The position numbers were made by a program, and so were the translations under genes. The notes below the pieces were generated by a model. It made no database searches, was not told where the DNA came from, and saw only the letters and a list, made by a program, of their open reading frames with translations. Shown here piece by piece: positions 23,662 through 33,304 of a DNA stretch of 34,160 bases (the first letter of the stretch is position 1; every line of letters begins with the position of its first letter). The stretch comes from Corynebacterium sp. ACRPS (lineage in GTDB: Bacteria; Actinomycetota; Actinomycetes; Mycobacteriales; Mycobacteriaceae), in NCBI RefSeq assembly GCF_022346005.1, contig NZ_JAKRMY010000020.1, positions 1 through 34,160 of the forward strand, in the 5' to 3' direction.

Positions 23662-24836
23662 ATTTATCGACTGCCCTGCGCCACAGCGCCGCGCAGCTCG
23701 CCGCGGATCGCTCTGGCCTGCACACTCACTATGTGGACTCGCACCACGATTGGCACTCGCTATCGCTGGGTGGGCCCGCGGGCGTGGCGGCGCGATCCGG
23801 GTTAGCGGAGGCGACCGAGTGGCTGAGTAGCCCCCTTGGGCAGATGGAGCAGGTCATCGAGGTGCTTGACCGGCACGCGGACCTGCAGGCCTGGCGCGAG
23901 GGGGTGGAGGCGCGGATCATTTCCTTTTTGGGCAAGGTCGATGAGTTTTCTGGGCCCGCCGCACTGGCCGGCGGCGTGCTACTGCGGGAGGTACGTGCGC
24001 TTGGCGATGCCCTCGATTGGCTCTGCTCCCAAGAAATCGACGCCCTCTGCACGCCCGCCGGGGTGGAACCGCCGCGGCGGCTCGAGGATTTTGCCGATCT
24101 CCCCCTCGATACCATCCACGAGATCAACCTCGCCCAAGCCAGCGACCGCGTGGCGCAGCTGGCCGCGGATAACCCCGATATGCGCATCGTCGAAACCAGC
24201 CCCGGCCGACTGGTGGCGCTGGTGGATCCGGAGGGTTTTCGCACGGAACCAGCGTCTGTGACCACGTTTGTTGAAGGCGTACATTCCTCCGATCCCACCA
24301 CCTGGCAGCGCGCCGTGGACCGCGGCCGCAATATCGCTAAGGCGAGCGGTGGTCCTGCCGCCGTGTGGTTGGGCTATCAGGCCCCGTCGAGTTTGCCGCG
24401 CGCCGTGCATGCCGATCCCGCGCGGGCGGCGGGGCAGGAGCTGGTGCGGTTTCAGCGGGGCATCGGCAAGCGGTATCCAGACGCGAAGCGAACGGTGGTG
24501 GGCTATTCCTATGGCTCCGTCGTAACCGGATACGCGGCGCGCGAAGAAGAAATCGCCTCCGATATCGTGCTCGTGGGCAGCCCCGGCACCAGCGCCCAGC
24601 ATGCTCGCGAGCTGCACGGCACCGTGTGGGCGGCAACCAATGACAATGACCCCATAGCCATCGCGACGGGGCCACTCAGCGGAATCCATGGCCCAGATCC
24701 CACCACCCAGTCCTTTGGCGCCACTCCCCTCCCCGGAGCGGATGGCCTGCCCGGGGACCACGGGTCTTATTGGGAAAATCCGCAGTTCCTGCGCGGGTTG
24801 GGCACGGTGGCTTCCGGGGAATCGAGGGCGGATTAA
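23658..24836 (+). CDS. DUF1023-type alpha/beta hydrolase
   Basis: The 392-aa product overlaps the preceding 87-aa gene by 4 nt (ATGA). Residues 1-150 are a helical N-terminal region with a WLSSPLGQMEQVIEVLDRH helix. The hydrolase half has the elbow VVGYSYGSVV with candidate nucleophile Ser284, then DIVLVGSPGTS, and a likely catalytic His in DHGSYW near the C-terminus. DUF1023 proteins are common in actinobacteria, often fused to or beside WXG100-like helical domains. The substrate is unknown; an ester or peptide is plausible. No signal peptide is visible. It is convergent with ald across only 14 nt, with no terminator between. Confidence 0.88.
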   Translation: MNLSTALRHSAAQLAADRSGLHTHYVDSHHDWHSLSLGGPAGVAARSGLAEATEWLSSPLGQMEQVIEVLDRHADLQAWREGVEARIISFLGKVDEFSGPAALAGGVLLREVRALGDALDWLCSQEIDALCTPAGVEPPRRLEDFADLPLDTIHEINLAQASDRVAQLAADNPDMRIVETSPGRLVALVDPEGFRTEPASVTTFVEGVHSSDPTTWQRAVDRGRNIAKASGGPAAVWLGYQAPSSLPRAVHADPARAAGQELVRFQRGIGKRYPDAKRTVVGYSYGSVVTGYAAREEEIASDIVLVGSPGTSAQHARELHGTVWAATNDNDPIAIATGPLSGIHGPDPTTQSFGATPLPGADGLPGDHGSYWENPQFLRGLGTVASGESRAD

Positions 24837-24850
24837 AGCAGGCTGTGGGT

Positions 24851-26371
24851 TTAGAAGAGTCCTGCGGGGGCGTCGGAGTACGAGACCAGCATGTTCTTGG
24901 TTTCCTGGTAGTGGCCGAGCATCATCAAGTGATTCTCGCGGCCCAAGCCGGATTCCTTGTAGCCGCCGAAGGCGCTGTGTGCTGGGTAGTCGTGGTAGTG
25001 GTTGACCCACACGCGGCCGGCCTGAATATCGCGCCCGGCGCGGTAGCAGATGTTTTGCTGGCGCGACCACACGCCGGCGCCGAGGCCGAAGTTGGTGGTA
25101 TTTGCGATCTCGATGGCCTCGTCGTAATCCTTGAAGGTCGCCACAGACAGCACTGGCCCGAAGATTTCCTCCTGGAAGATGCGCATCTCATTGCTGCCCT
25201 TAAAGACCGTGGGCTCGATGTAGTAGCCGTTTTCGAGGCCTTCTACCTTGTTCACGTGGCCGCCGGTGAGCGTTTCCGCGCCTTCTTCTGGGCCGATCTT
25301 GAGGTATTCGGTAATCTTGTCCATCTGTTCCTGGGAGGCCTGGGCGCCCATCATGGTTTCGGTATCCAACGGGTGGCCGATCTTGATCTTCTTGACGCGT
25401 TCGATGGCGAGCTCCAAGAACTTATCGGCAATATCCTCATGGACCAGGGCGCGCGATGGGCAGGTGCAGACTTCGCCCTGGTTGAGTGCAAACATGACGA
25501 ATCCCTCGACGCACTTTTCCAGGTAGGAGTCATCTTCATCCATGATGTCTTTGAAAAAGATGGACGGCGACTTACCGCCGAGTTCCAGGGTGACCGGGAT
25601 GACCTTGTCCGCGGCGGCCTTATTGATGAGCTTGCCCACTGGGGTGGAGCCGGTGAACGCGATCTTGGCGATGCGATCCGATCCCGACAATGCCGCACCA
25701 GCTTCCTCGCCCACGCCGTTGACGATATTGAGGACCCCGTCTGGGAGGAGGTCGCCGATGATGTCCATGAGCAAGAGGATGGAAGCTGGCGTTTGCTCCG
25801 CGGGCTTCAGCACGATGCAGTTACCAGCGGCTAGGGCCGGTGCAATCTTCCAGGAGGCCATGAGCAGCGGGAAGTTCCACGGGATGATTTGGCCGACAAC
25901 GCCGAGCGGCTCGTGGTAGTGGTAGGCCACGGTGTCTTCGCTGATCTGGGACAGGCGGCCCTCCTGTGCACGGATGGCGCCCGCGAAGTAGCGGAAGTGG
26001 TCAACGGCCAGCGGGATATCGGCGGCCAAGGTCTCGCGGACGGCCTTGCCGTTTTCCCAGGTCTCCGCCACAGCGATCTTTTCGAGGTTTTCTTCAATCC
26101 GGTCCGCGATGCGGTGCAGCAAGAGCGCGCGCTCTGCTGGCGTGGTCTTGCCAAAGGTAGCAAACGCCTTTTCCGCGGCGTCGATGGCCGCATTGACATC
26201 GGCTTCCTTGCCGCGGGCCACCTGACAAAATACTTCACCGGTCACGGGGCTGATGTTGTCCATGTATTCGCCATCGACTGGCGGGACCCACTTACCGCCA
26301 ATGTAGTTGTCATAGCGGTCGCGGTAGTTAACGATAGCCCCTTCGGTTCCGGGCGCTGCGTACAAAGTCAT
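24851..26371 (-). CDS. ald: NAD-dependent acetaldehyde/aldehyde dehydrogenase
   Basis: The 506-aa product oxidises aldehydes to acids with NAD. Motifs are [37 protein letters not shown], the general base [11 protein letters not shown], and the catalytic cysteine region [10 protein letters not shown], where two cysteines flank a Thr. EEIFGPVLS and the C-terminal [12 protein letters not shown] also fit. In C. glutamicum an acetaldehyde dehydrogenase gene (ald), needed for growth on ethanol, sits in this position next to hspR; orthology is inferred from position and family. ATG 26371 follows GAGGACACC. The upstream region carries a near-consensus GlxR palindrome. Confidence 0.92.
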   Translation of the reverse strand: MTLYAAPGTEGAIVNYRDRYDNYIGGKWVPPVDGEYMDNISPVTGEVFCQVARGKEADVNAAIDAAEKAFATFGKTTPAERALLLHRIADRIEENLEKIAVAETWENGKAVRETLAADIPLAVDHFRYFAGAIRAQEGRLSQISEDTVAYHYHEPLGVVGQIIPWNFPLLMASWKIAPALAAGNCIVLKPAEQTPASILLLMDIIGDLLPDGVLNIVNGVGEEAGAALSGSDRIAKIAFTGSTPVGKLINKAAADKVIPVTLELGGKSPSIFFKDIMDEDDSYLEKCVEGFVMFALNQGEVCTCPSRALVHEDIADKFLELAIERVKKIKIGHPLDTETMMGAQASQEQMDKITEYLKIGPEEGAETLTGGHVNKVEGLENGYYIEPTVFKGSNEMRIFQEEIFGPVLSVATFKDYDEAIEIANTTNFGLGAGVWSRQQNICYRAGRDIQAGRVWVNHYHDYPAHSAFGGYKESGLGRENHLMMLGHYQETKNMLVSYSDAPAGLF

Positions 26372-26465
26372 GATGGTGGTGTCCTCTCGTGTAGAAATTC
26401 TGACTGTGGCTCTTGCCAGGTATGGCCCTTGCCGGTTATGGCTCGGACCACTGCAGGCGCTCTAC

Positions 26466-26481
26466 TGTGGTGTACCTCACC
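26466..26481. promoter_or_regulatory. GlxR-like palindrome upstream of ald
   Basis: TGTGG-N6-TCACC preserves the TGTG/TCAC core of the corynebacterial cAMP-receptor (GlxR) consensus TGTGA-N6-TCACA, with one mismatch in each arm. It lies about 100 bp upstream of ald, a carbon-regulated gene in C. glutamicum. Confidence 0.45.
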
Positions 26482-26615
26482 TGCTTTCCGGCCATAGTAA
26501 TGCAATTTTTCGCATCTCGCACAAAATAGGGGTGGGGAATTAACATTTCTTCACAGGCCAAAGTCCGGTTATGCGGGTGTGGCATTGCCAGGGTGAGGGA
26601 CTTTTGGGCAGAGAT

Positions 26616-26666
26616 AAACCCTCCATACCTGTGCGGGCGCTACGCCGTGAAAGGTATGGAGGGTTT
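26616..26666 (-). terminator. Terminator of the dnaK-grpE-dnaJ-hspR operon
   Basis: AAACCCTCCATACCT (26616-26630) and its perfect complement (26652-26666) make a 15-bp stem around a 21-nt loop, after hspR on the minus strand. The A/T-rich ends would also allow activity in the other direction. Confidence 0.85.
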
Positions 26667-26701
26667 AAGTTGAGGTTTCTCGTCCGCAGGACGAATTAGG
26701 C

Positions 26702-26728
26702 GGTTTAGCCGGTTTAGCCGGTTTAGCC
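26702..26728. repeat. Three perfect copies of a 9-bp repeat at the hspR stop codon
   Basis: GGTTTAGCC occurs three times in tandem. On the minus strand each unit reads GGC TAA ACC, so the first unit supplies the hspR stop and the other two supply in-frame back-up stops. Confidence 0.85.
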
Positions 26729-27268
26729 GCCGTTGTTTCGGCGATTGCGTTTGCGATCGCGCGCGGTGCGCGGGCTCCACATCACCACAGAGGTAGACCG
26801 CGGAACGTGGACGAGCTCGCCGCTGCGTTGGGAGCGCACCGGGACCTGCGAGCCTTGTGGGCCTTGTGGACCTTGCGGGCCTTGTGCGCCGCGGGTGTGC
26901 TGCCCCTGGGCTTGGGGGTGCTGCGATCCGGAGCGCTGCCCGGCGGCGAGTTGGTCGCGGAGGGCACGGACTTCATCGGCAAGCGCATCGCGTTCGGCTT
27001 CGAGCCGATCGCGTTCTTCGGTTAGCTCGATAATGGATTTGATGCCGGCGAGATTGACGCCATCGTCTTGCGACAGCGCCTGAATCTTGCGGAGCAATTC
27101 AATATCGCGATCCGAATAACGGCGGCCGCCACCCCGGGTGCGGGCCGGGGAAACCAAACCCATGCGGTCATAGGTGCGCAGGGTTTGGGCGTGCATCCCG
27201 GAAAGCTCGGCGGCCACGGAAATAACGTAGACCGCAGTGGCGGAGCCTTCTGCCTTTCCAGTACTCAT
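26723..27268 (-). CDS. hspR: Heat-shock repressor HspR (MerR family)
   Basis: From ATG 27268 the product is 181 aa; GTG 27280 is an alternative four codons upstream. Residues 12-80 form the MerR winged helix (YVISVAAELSGMHAQTLRTY, then GLVSPARTRGGGRRYS). Residues 82-110 form a coiled coil. HspR binds HAIR operators, and such sites are seen here upstream of both dnaK and clpB. In Streptomyces, DnaK acts as co-repressor. The C-terminal part is unusual: residues 127-141 read GAQGPQGPQGPQGSQ, a collagen-like Gly-Pro-Gln repeat, followed by a basic tail RKRNRRNNGG. It is the last gene of the dnaK operon, giving negative feedback. Confidence 0.95.
   Translation of the reverse strand: MSTGKAEGSATAVYVISVAAELSGMHAQTLRTYDRMGLVSPARTRGGGRRYSDRDIELLRKIQALSQDDGVNLAGIKSIIELTEERDRLEAERDALADEVRALRDQLAAGQRSGSQHPQAQGQHTRGAQGPQGPQGPQGSQVPVRSQRSGELVHVPRSTSVVMWSPRTARDRKRNRRNNGG
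26846..26890 (-). repeat. 9-bp repeats encoding a collagen-like Gly-Pro-Gln tract in HspR
   Basis: Imperfect 9-bp units (plus strand CCTTGTGGG/CCTTGTGGA/CCTTGCGGG) encode the repeated Gly-Pro-Gln of HspR residues 127-141. Such units can change in number by slippage. Confidence 0.7.
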
Positions 27269-27288
27269 TGTGCAATGCACCTCCTGCC

Positions 27289-28494
27289 TTAATTGCTCTC
27301 CGCGCCGGCCCAGCCTGCGCGGGGATTAAAGCCAGAGTCCTTTTCGGCTTGTGCATAGGTACGCAGGGCGCTGGAGGCCGCAGCATCGAGCTTGGAAGGC
27401 ACGGTGACCTGCACGCTCACCAAGAGGTCGCCAGCCTTGCCGGCGCGCTTGGCAATGCCGCGCCCACGCACGCGCAGGGTGCGGCCATCCGGGGTGCCAG
27501 CCGGGATCTTCACGCGGACCGGGCTATCCAAGGTAGGAACCGTGATGGTGTCACCAAGGGCGAGCTCGGCAAACGAGACGGGGACGGTGATGTGGATATC
27601 GTCGCCGTCGCGGGTAAAGACCTTGTCAGGCCTGACGGTGACCGCAACGAAGAGGTCACCGGCCGGGGTGCCATTCGGGCCTGCCTCGCCTTGGCCGGCG
27701 ATACGGACCTTTTGGCCGTCGATGACGCCGGCGGGGATGCGGACCGTGATGTTCCGGGTGCGGTGCACCGTTCCGGTGCCGTTGCAGTCTGGGCACGGAT
27801 CTGTGATGCGGCGGCCCGTGCCATCGCAATCCTTGCACGGCGCGGAGAAGCCGAAGGCACCGCGGTTTTCCGAGGTGTATCCGGAGCCATTGCAGGTCCC
27901 GCACGTTGAGGTCTTGCCGGAGGAAGAACCCGAGCCATGGCACGTGGTGCACGGCGCGTTACCGCTTAAGGCCAGCGGGATGGTGGTCCCCTTGGCGGCC
28001 TCGCGGAAATCGAGGGTTATTTCCGTTTCGACGTCGGCCCCCCGCGACGGTTTAGCTGAGTGGCCAGCACTACCGCTGCGGTTGAAAACGCTACCGAAGA
28101 TATCCCCAAAACCGCCGCCTTGAGACGATCCTCCAGTGGCACCTCCGAAGAGGTCCGAGAGGTCGAAGTCTTGCGCACCTTGTCCACCCATGTTCGTGGA
28201 TCGAAACCCGCCGGGAAAGCCGGCGCCTCCGTTCCGTCCGAAGCCACCGCCATTGCGCAGCATGGCCTTGAACTGGTCGTATTCTTTGCGTTCGGAGGCA
28301 TCGGAAAGCACATCGTATGCTTCCGCAACCCGCTTGAACCGGTCCGCTGCCGCGGGGTCATCGGGGTGGGTATCGGGGTGGTTTTCGCGGGCAAGCTTGC
28401 GGTACGCGCGCTTGATCTCGCTTTGGTCTGCGGACGAGGAGACCCCCAGATCCGCGTAATAATCTTTGTCTGCCCATTCGGGTTTAGCGCTCAC
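27289..28494 (-). CDS. dnaJ: Chaperone DnaJ
   Basis: The 401-aa co-chaperone stimulates DnaK ATPase and delivers substrates. The J-domain (residues 8-75) has the HPD motif in [11 protein letters not shown] Gly/Phe-rich linker ([17 protein letters not shown]) follows. The zinc domain has all four CxxCxGxG repeats: [24 protein letters not shown] and CPDCNGTG. The C-terminal substrate domains end near residue 385. Translation starts at GTG 28494 after GGAGGAG. It is separated from grpE by a hairpin with a T tract, and hspR follows about 20 nt downstream. Confidence 0.97.
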   Translation of the reverse strand: MSAKPEWADKDYYADLGVSSSADQSEIKRAYRKLARENHPDTHPDDPAAADRFKRVAEAYDVLSDASERKEYDQFKAMLRNGGGFGRNGGAGFPGGFRSTNMGGQGAQDFDLSDLFGGATGGSSQGGGFGDIFGSVFNRSGSAGHSAKPSRGADVETEITLDFREAAKGTTIPLALSGNAPCTTCHGSGSSSGKTSTCGTCNGSGYTSENRGAFGFSAPCKDCDGTGRRITDPCPDCNGTGTVHRTRNITVRIPAGVIDGQKVRIAGQGEAGPNGTPAGDLFVAVTVRPDKVFTRDGDDIHITVPVSFAELALGDTITVPTLDSPVRVKIPAGTPDGRTLRVRGRGIAKRAGKAGDLLVSVQVTVPSKLDAAASSALRTYAQAEKDSGFNPRAGWAGAESN

Positions 28495-28536
28495 TGGGCA
28501 TCTCCTCCTTTCAAGAAGAATCGGTTGTAATTAGTA

Positions 28537-28586
28537 AAAAGGGCGCCGGGGGAAGTTGAATCAGTCAGTTCCCAAGGCGCCCTTTT
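28537..28586 (-). terminator. Terminator-like hairpin inside the operon, between grpE and dnaJ
   Basis: AAAAGGGCGCC (28537-28547) pairs perfectly with GGCGCCCTTTT (28576-28586), and GGGAA/TTCCC extends the stem inward. On the minus strand it is followed by T residues (TTTTTAC), the form of an intrinsic terminator, within an otherwise continuous operon. Confidence 0.75.
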
Positions 28587-28592
28587 CCCGGA

Positions 28593-29314
28593 TTAATCGG
28601 CTTGTTCGGTGCCTTCCGAACTGCCGGAATCCTCACCGGGGTCCGCGATGATGACCAGCGCGTTGCGCACCAGCCTCTCGCCTACGCGGTAGCCCTGGCG
28701 CAGCACGGTGCCGAGCACCTGCTCATCGCCGGAGGACAAATCCTGCACGGCCTCGTGCATCTCTGGGTCGAAGGGTTCGCCCTCTTCACCAAAGGCGGTG
28801 AGGTTGTGCTGCTCTAGGCCCTTGCGGAGCTTATCCGCAACCGCCTTGAGCGGGCCCTCCAGGTCACCGTGCTGCTTGGCCAAATCGAGGTCATCGAGGA
28901 CCGGCAGCAAGTCACTAATGACCTTTGCCTTCGCGGTTTCGATAACGGATTGGCGGTCACGCTCGGTGCGGCGGCGGTAGTTGGTGTATTCCGCATTCAG
29001 ACGCTGCAGGTCTTCGGTGCGTTCTGCCAACTGCGCCTCCACATCGTTGGTGGCAGCGCCGGTGGAGGTGGGATCATCGCCCTCCTCCTCGGCCTCGACC
29101 TCATCGGCGTTGACATCAGCCAGCGCGTCTTCGAGGTCAGCATCAAGGGTGGGATCCAATTTGGCTTCTTCGGAGGCATCAGCCTGTGCGTCGTTGGCAG
29201 CCTGTGCTTCCTCGGCCTTTTCGGCGGCAGCCTCAGCGCGGTCAGCCGAGGTAGCCTCCGGATCCGTGTTTTCCGGGTCGCCTGGGTTTTGCGGCATTCC
29301 GCTGTCCTGAGTCA

Positions 29315-29315
<1 letters not shown>
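28593..29315 (-). CDS. grpE: Nucleotide exchange factor GrpE
   Basis: The 240-aa protein exchanges ADP for ATP on DnaK. Residues 1-90 are an Ala/Glu/Asp-rich extension longer than in E. coli GrpE. A long coiled coil follows ([20 protein letters not shown], then [10 protein letters not shown]), and the C-terminal beta domain ends with [20 protein letters not shown]. The ATG at 29315 overlaps the dnaK stop by one base (TAATG), so the two are translationally coupled. The gene is followed by the terminator-like hairpin before dnaJ. Confidence 0.96.
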
Positions 29316-31177
<1,862 letters not shown>

Positions 31178-31205
31178 GATTCATTCTCCTTTTTATCGAG
31201 TGCAG

Positions 31206-31233
31206 TTAATAAAGTTGATTGTGAGTGACTCAA
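31206..31233 (-). promoter_or_regulatory. dnaK: dnaK promoter candidate
   Basis: On the minus strand, TTGAGT (31233-31228) and TATTAA (31211-31206) are 16 bp apart. The geometry and the string TCAACTTTAT are shared with the clpB promoter. The proximal HAIR site lies between and over these elements. Confidence 0.6.
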
Positions 31234-31234
31234 C
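31214..31234. promoter_or_regulatory. HAIR operator (HspR site) upstream of dnaK, proximal
   Basis: GTTGATT-N7-ACTCAAC is a HAIR-type inverted repeat overlapping the dnaK promoter. It differs from the consensus at the outer positions and one inner base. Confidence 0.8.
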
Positions 31235-31289
31235 TTCTCGTTGCGTCCGAGCGCTACTCTAACAGAAGTTGCAAACTCGTTCATAAATT

Positions 31290-31310
31290 CTTGAGCCTGT
31301 GTCACTCAAT
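31290..31310. promoter_or_regulatory. HAIR operator (HspR site) upstream of dnaK, distal
   Basis: CTTGAGC-N7-ACTCAAT is a near-perfect match to the consensus CTTGAGT-N7-ACTCAAG. A second promoter (TTGAGT with TTATGA) may lie beside it on the minus strand. Confidence 0.88.
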
Positions 31311-31642
31311 CTTTATAACCTCCCACACTCAAATCTTATTCCCGCCGGCTCAACCCTCCTCAAAAATTGTTCCATTTTCCCAGCTCTTAGCCTCAAACTC
31401 CACTCCCTCCTACTGCTTCAAACAGGAGTGAACTACCTTTTAAAACAAACTCTTCCACACCCAAAAGCTCCCCAAAGGGCCGTAAAAAGGTGGCCAAAAG
31501 TTACCTCACAAAGGATCCAAAAGAGGCTTGGCAGGCGTACTTAACTCGCACATACTGGAAACCACAGCAGCCACTGATGTGGTTGCTACCCAGAGAGAGA
31601 TTGATTTGTAGTTTCACTCCGCCAACTCGAAAGGAAACACCG

Positions 31643-31828
31643 ATGCTCGGTACCCTCGTAAACCTCAGCTCCGCCCTCGACTTCGAGGCAATCTTCAAGG
31701 CCATCAAGGGCATTGCTGAACTGTCCTCCGAGTCCAACTCCGACTCCGCAGGCCTATCCTCCGTATTCGAGGGCCTGTCCTCCAAGGACAACGCTGACGC
31801 TGCTACCGAAACCGCAGCTAACGCTTAA
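31643..31828 (+). CDS. Small acidic protein (61 aa), porin PorH/PorA-like or unknown
   Basis: ATG 31643 follows GAAAGGAAA at 31629-31637, which decides the start; the longer frame to 31490 has no support. The first half (LGTLVNLSSALDFEAIFKAIKGIAELSS) can form an amphipathic helix. The second half is Ser/Asp/Ala/Glu-rich. There is no signal peptide. Corynebacterial outer-membrane porins PorA/PorH are likewise 40-60 aa, acidic, helical and leaderless, and often abundant, but the known genes lie by groEL, not dnaK, so assignment is only a suggestion. A strong terminator follows closely, consistent with a highly expressed single gene. Confidence 0.7.
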   Translation: MLGTLVNLSSALDFEAIFKAIKGIAELSSESNSDSAGLSSVFEGLSSKDNADAATETAANA

Positions 31829-31864
31829 GTAAACCTTCGCGTTTACACTCCTTCATGAAGACCG

Positions 31865-31934
31865 ACTAAACCCCCGCACTTTTCCATGCAGGTTTTAAAC
31901 CTCGCACCGGAAGGTGCGGGGTTTAGTTGTTTTC
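31865..31934 (+). terminator. Terminator with two alternative 5' arms after the 61-aa gene
   Basis: The 3' arm GGTGCGGGGTTTAGT (31913-31927) can pair with the near arm AAACCTCGCACC (31897-31908, loop GGAA) or with the distant arm ACTAAACCCCCGCAC (31865-31879). A T-rich tail follows. The inner AGGTTTTAAACCT also folds on itself. Confidence 0.75.
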
Positions 31935-32033
31935 ATTTGCTGGTTTCACGCTTCCAGGCCTTAAGCTAGGTGCGAGACGCCACAAGCTTTTTCACAACTA
32001 TTCAGCCTGAGCCCCAAAGAGGCGCATTCCACC

Positions 32034-33212
32034 GTGACTTTCACCCCGCCACTTCCATTTCGCCACCGCCTTCGGGCGGCGATGACCCTACAGCGCACCG
32101 CAGCGCTGATCGCCATCATTTGCTTGGCCCTTACCCTTTTCGCCGCATTTCTCACCCCAACTAAACACCAACTTTCAGCGGCAATCGTCGGGTTAATTTT
32201 GACGGCCATCACTACATCTGCCTATCGATACCCGAAGACGATGGCAGTGGGGTTTCTGGCAATTTGGATTATTGCCATCCTTACCGTGGGTATCCCCTAC
32301 GCCAGTTCCGTTTTCTTAGCCCCGGTATTCCTTGCCGTATTCGCTTTTCGCAGCACCAAGTGGCAGTCGATTCTTCTCTGCGTAGTGTTTTGGCTGGTAG
32401 GGCTGGTAGATCCTAGTACGTTGCGGCTAGCCCTCAATCCAACACCGGCACTGGTCTGGGGAATTTTCTTGGTCATTAGCACCTTCATCGGTAGCTCACT
32501 TGCCCATTCCGCACGGCGCTATAAAACCGCCATGGTGGAGTGGAATAACGATGTCAAGCGCCGACAGTCCGACCTAGCTGAAACCCTGCATAACTCGGTA
32601 ATTTCCAGCCTTACCGTCAATACCATGCAGCTAGAAGCGCTCAGCTTGGAATACGCCAGCACACCGGAGCTCAGCCGCCGCCTCGATGAATTAAGCGATG
32701 CAATGCGCTCGTCGATGTCTGAAATACGCGCTTTAACTAAAGTCTTGCGTTCCAATATTGACGGCATCAACGACGAATTCAGTTTTAAACAAGCCGCACG
32801 CCCTACAAGCCTTGCACAGGTACTGGCCTGGGAAGAAGAACAGCTATCAAAGCTCAACCGCACGCCAATCATTAAGGTAAGCGGAGAAGATTTTTGCCCC
32901 CAGTTTTCTCCTTCTGTTCTTGACTCGGTCGTAGCCATCACCAGGGAGGCTTGCCTCAACGCCGTCAAGTACTCGCCACCTGGGGCGAAAATTACCGTAT
33001 CGGCCCAACCACATTTGGGATGGACGATTCTTACTATCCGCAACCCTATTGCCAAGCCAACGAGCACCACACCGGAGACCTCCTCCGGCATAGGCCTTAA
33101 TTCGATGACGCGCCTCGCAGCAACTATCGATGCCCGGTTTGAAGCCGGTCAGGTCGACGATCACTGGGAGCTCACGCTGGCACTGCCCCCATCTGCGCAT
33201 GAACAACGTTAG
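32034..33212 (+). CDS. NarL-type sensor histidine kinase (HisKA_3) with unusual H-box
   Basis: GTG 32034 gives 392 aa; ATG 32082 is an alternative. Five or six membrane segments lie between residues about 20 and 155, with no large extracellular loop, as in kinases that sense membrane-associated or peptide cues. Residues 176-250 are the dimerisation/phosphotransfer domain with phospho-acceptor His186 in LAETLHNSVISS. The family normally has H-D-x-x-x-Q; here Asp is Asn and Gln is Ser. The ATPase has the N-box TREACLNAVKYSPPGAK and the G-box GIGLNSMTRL. It precedes the 51-aa peptide gene and the response regulator, its evident partner. Kinase activity and signal are inference. Confidence 0.92.
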   Translation: MTFTPPLPFRHRLRAAMTLQRTAALIAIICLALTLFAAFLTPTKHQLSAAIVGLILTAITTSAYRYPKTMAVGFLAIWIIAILTVGIPYASSVFLAPVFLAVFAFRSTKWQSILLCVVFWLVGLVDPSTLRLALNPTPALVWGIFLVISTFIGSSLAHSARRYKTAMVEWNNDVKRRQSDLAETLHNSVISSLTVNTMQLEALSLEYASTPELSRRLDELSDAMRSSMSEIRALTKVLRSNIDGINDEFSFKQAARPTSLAQVLAWEEEQLSKLNRTPIIKVSGEDFCPQFSPSVLDSVVAITREACLNAVKYSPPGAKITVSAQPHLGWTILTIRNPIAKPTSTTPETSSGIGLNSMTRLAATIDARFEAGQVDDHWELTLALPPSAHEQR

Positions 33213-33245
33213 TTTGTTCACCTTCGCTGGCAGCGCCACCATCCC

Positions 33246-33275
33246 TTTACTACACTTACGTATGTTTCTTATAAA
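33246..33275 (+). promoter_or_regulatory. Promoter candidate for the 51-aa peptide and response regulator
   Basis: TTTACT (33246-33251) and TATAAA (33270-33275) are separated by 18 bp. Transcription would start about 20-25 nt before the peptide gene, independent of the kinase gene. Confidence 0.5.
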
Positions 33276-33304
33276 TCCGGTTTTTATATAAAAGGAGTCG
33301 TGCC

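Larger units (their letters stand above)
26372..26722. other. ald promoter region and hspR terminator region
   Basis: This 351-bp interval contains the ald upstream region with a GlxR-like site, an AT-rich stretch near 26500-26560, the terminator at 26616-26666 and the first two of three 9-bp repeats at the hspR stop. No coding sequence is supported. Confidence 0.65.
31178..31642. other. dnaK upstream region and leader of the 61-aa gene
   Basis: This 465-bp interval contains the dnaK promoter, two HAIR operators and several TCAA half-sites between 31310 and 31370, then AT-rich DNA. A weak forward promoter for the 61-aa gene (TTGCTA at 31583, TGTAGT at 31607) is possible. No additional gene is supported. 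Confidence 0.65.

Noticed and set aside
31310..31400. Further HAIR operators between dnaK and the 61-aa gene
   Set aside because: Only isolated TCAA half-sites were found, without paired arms at the right spacing.
31490..31642. N-terminal extension of the 61-aa protein to 112 codons
   Set aside because: GAAAGGAAA lies right before ATG 31643 and the upstream part has different composition and no start signal.
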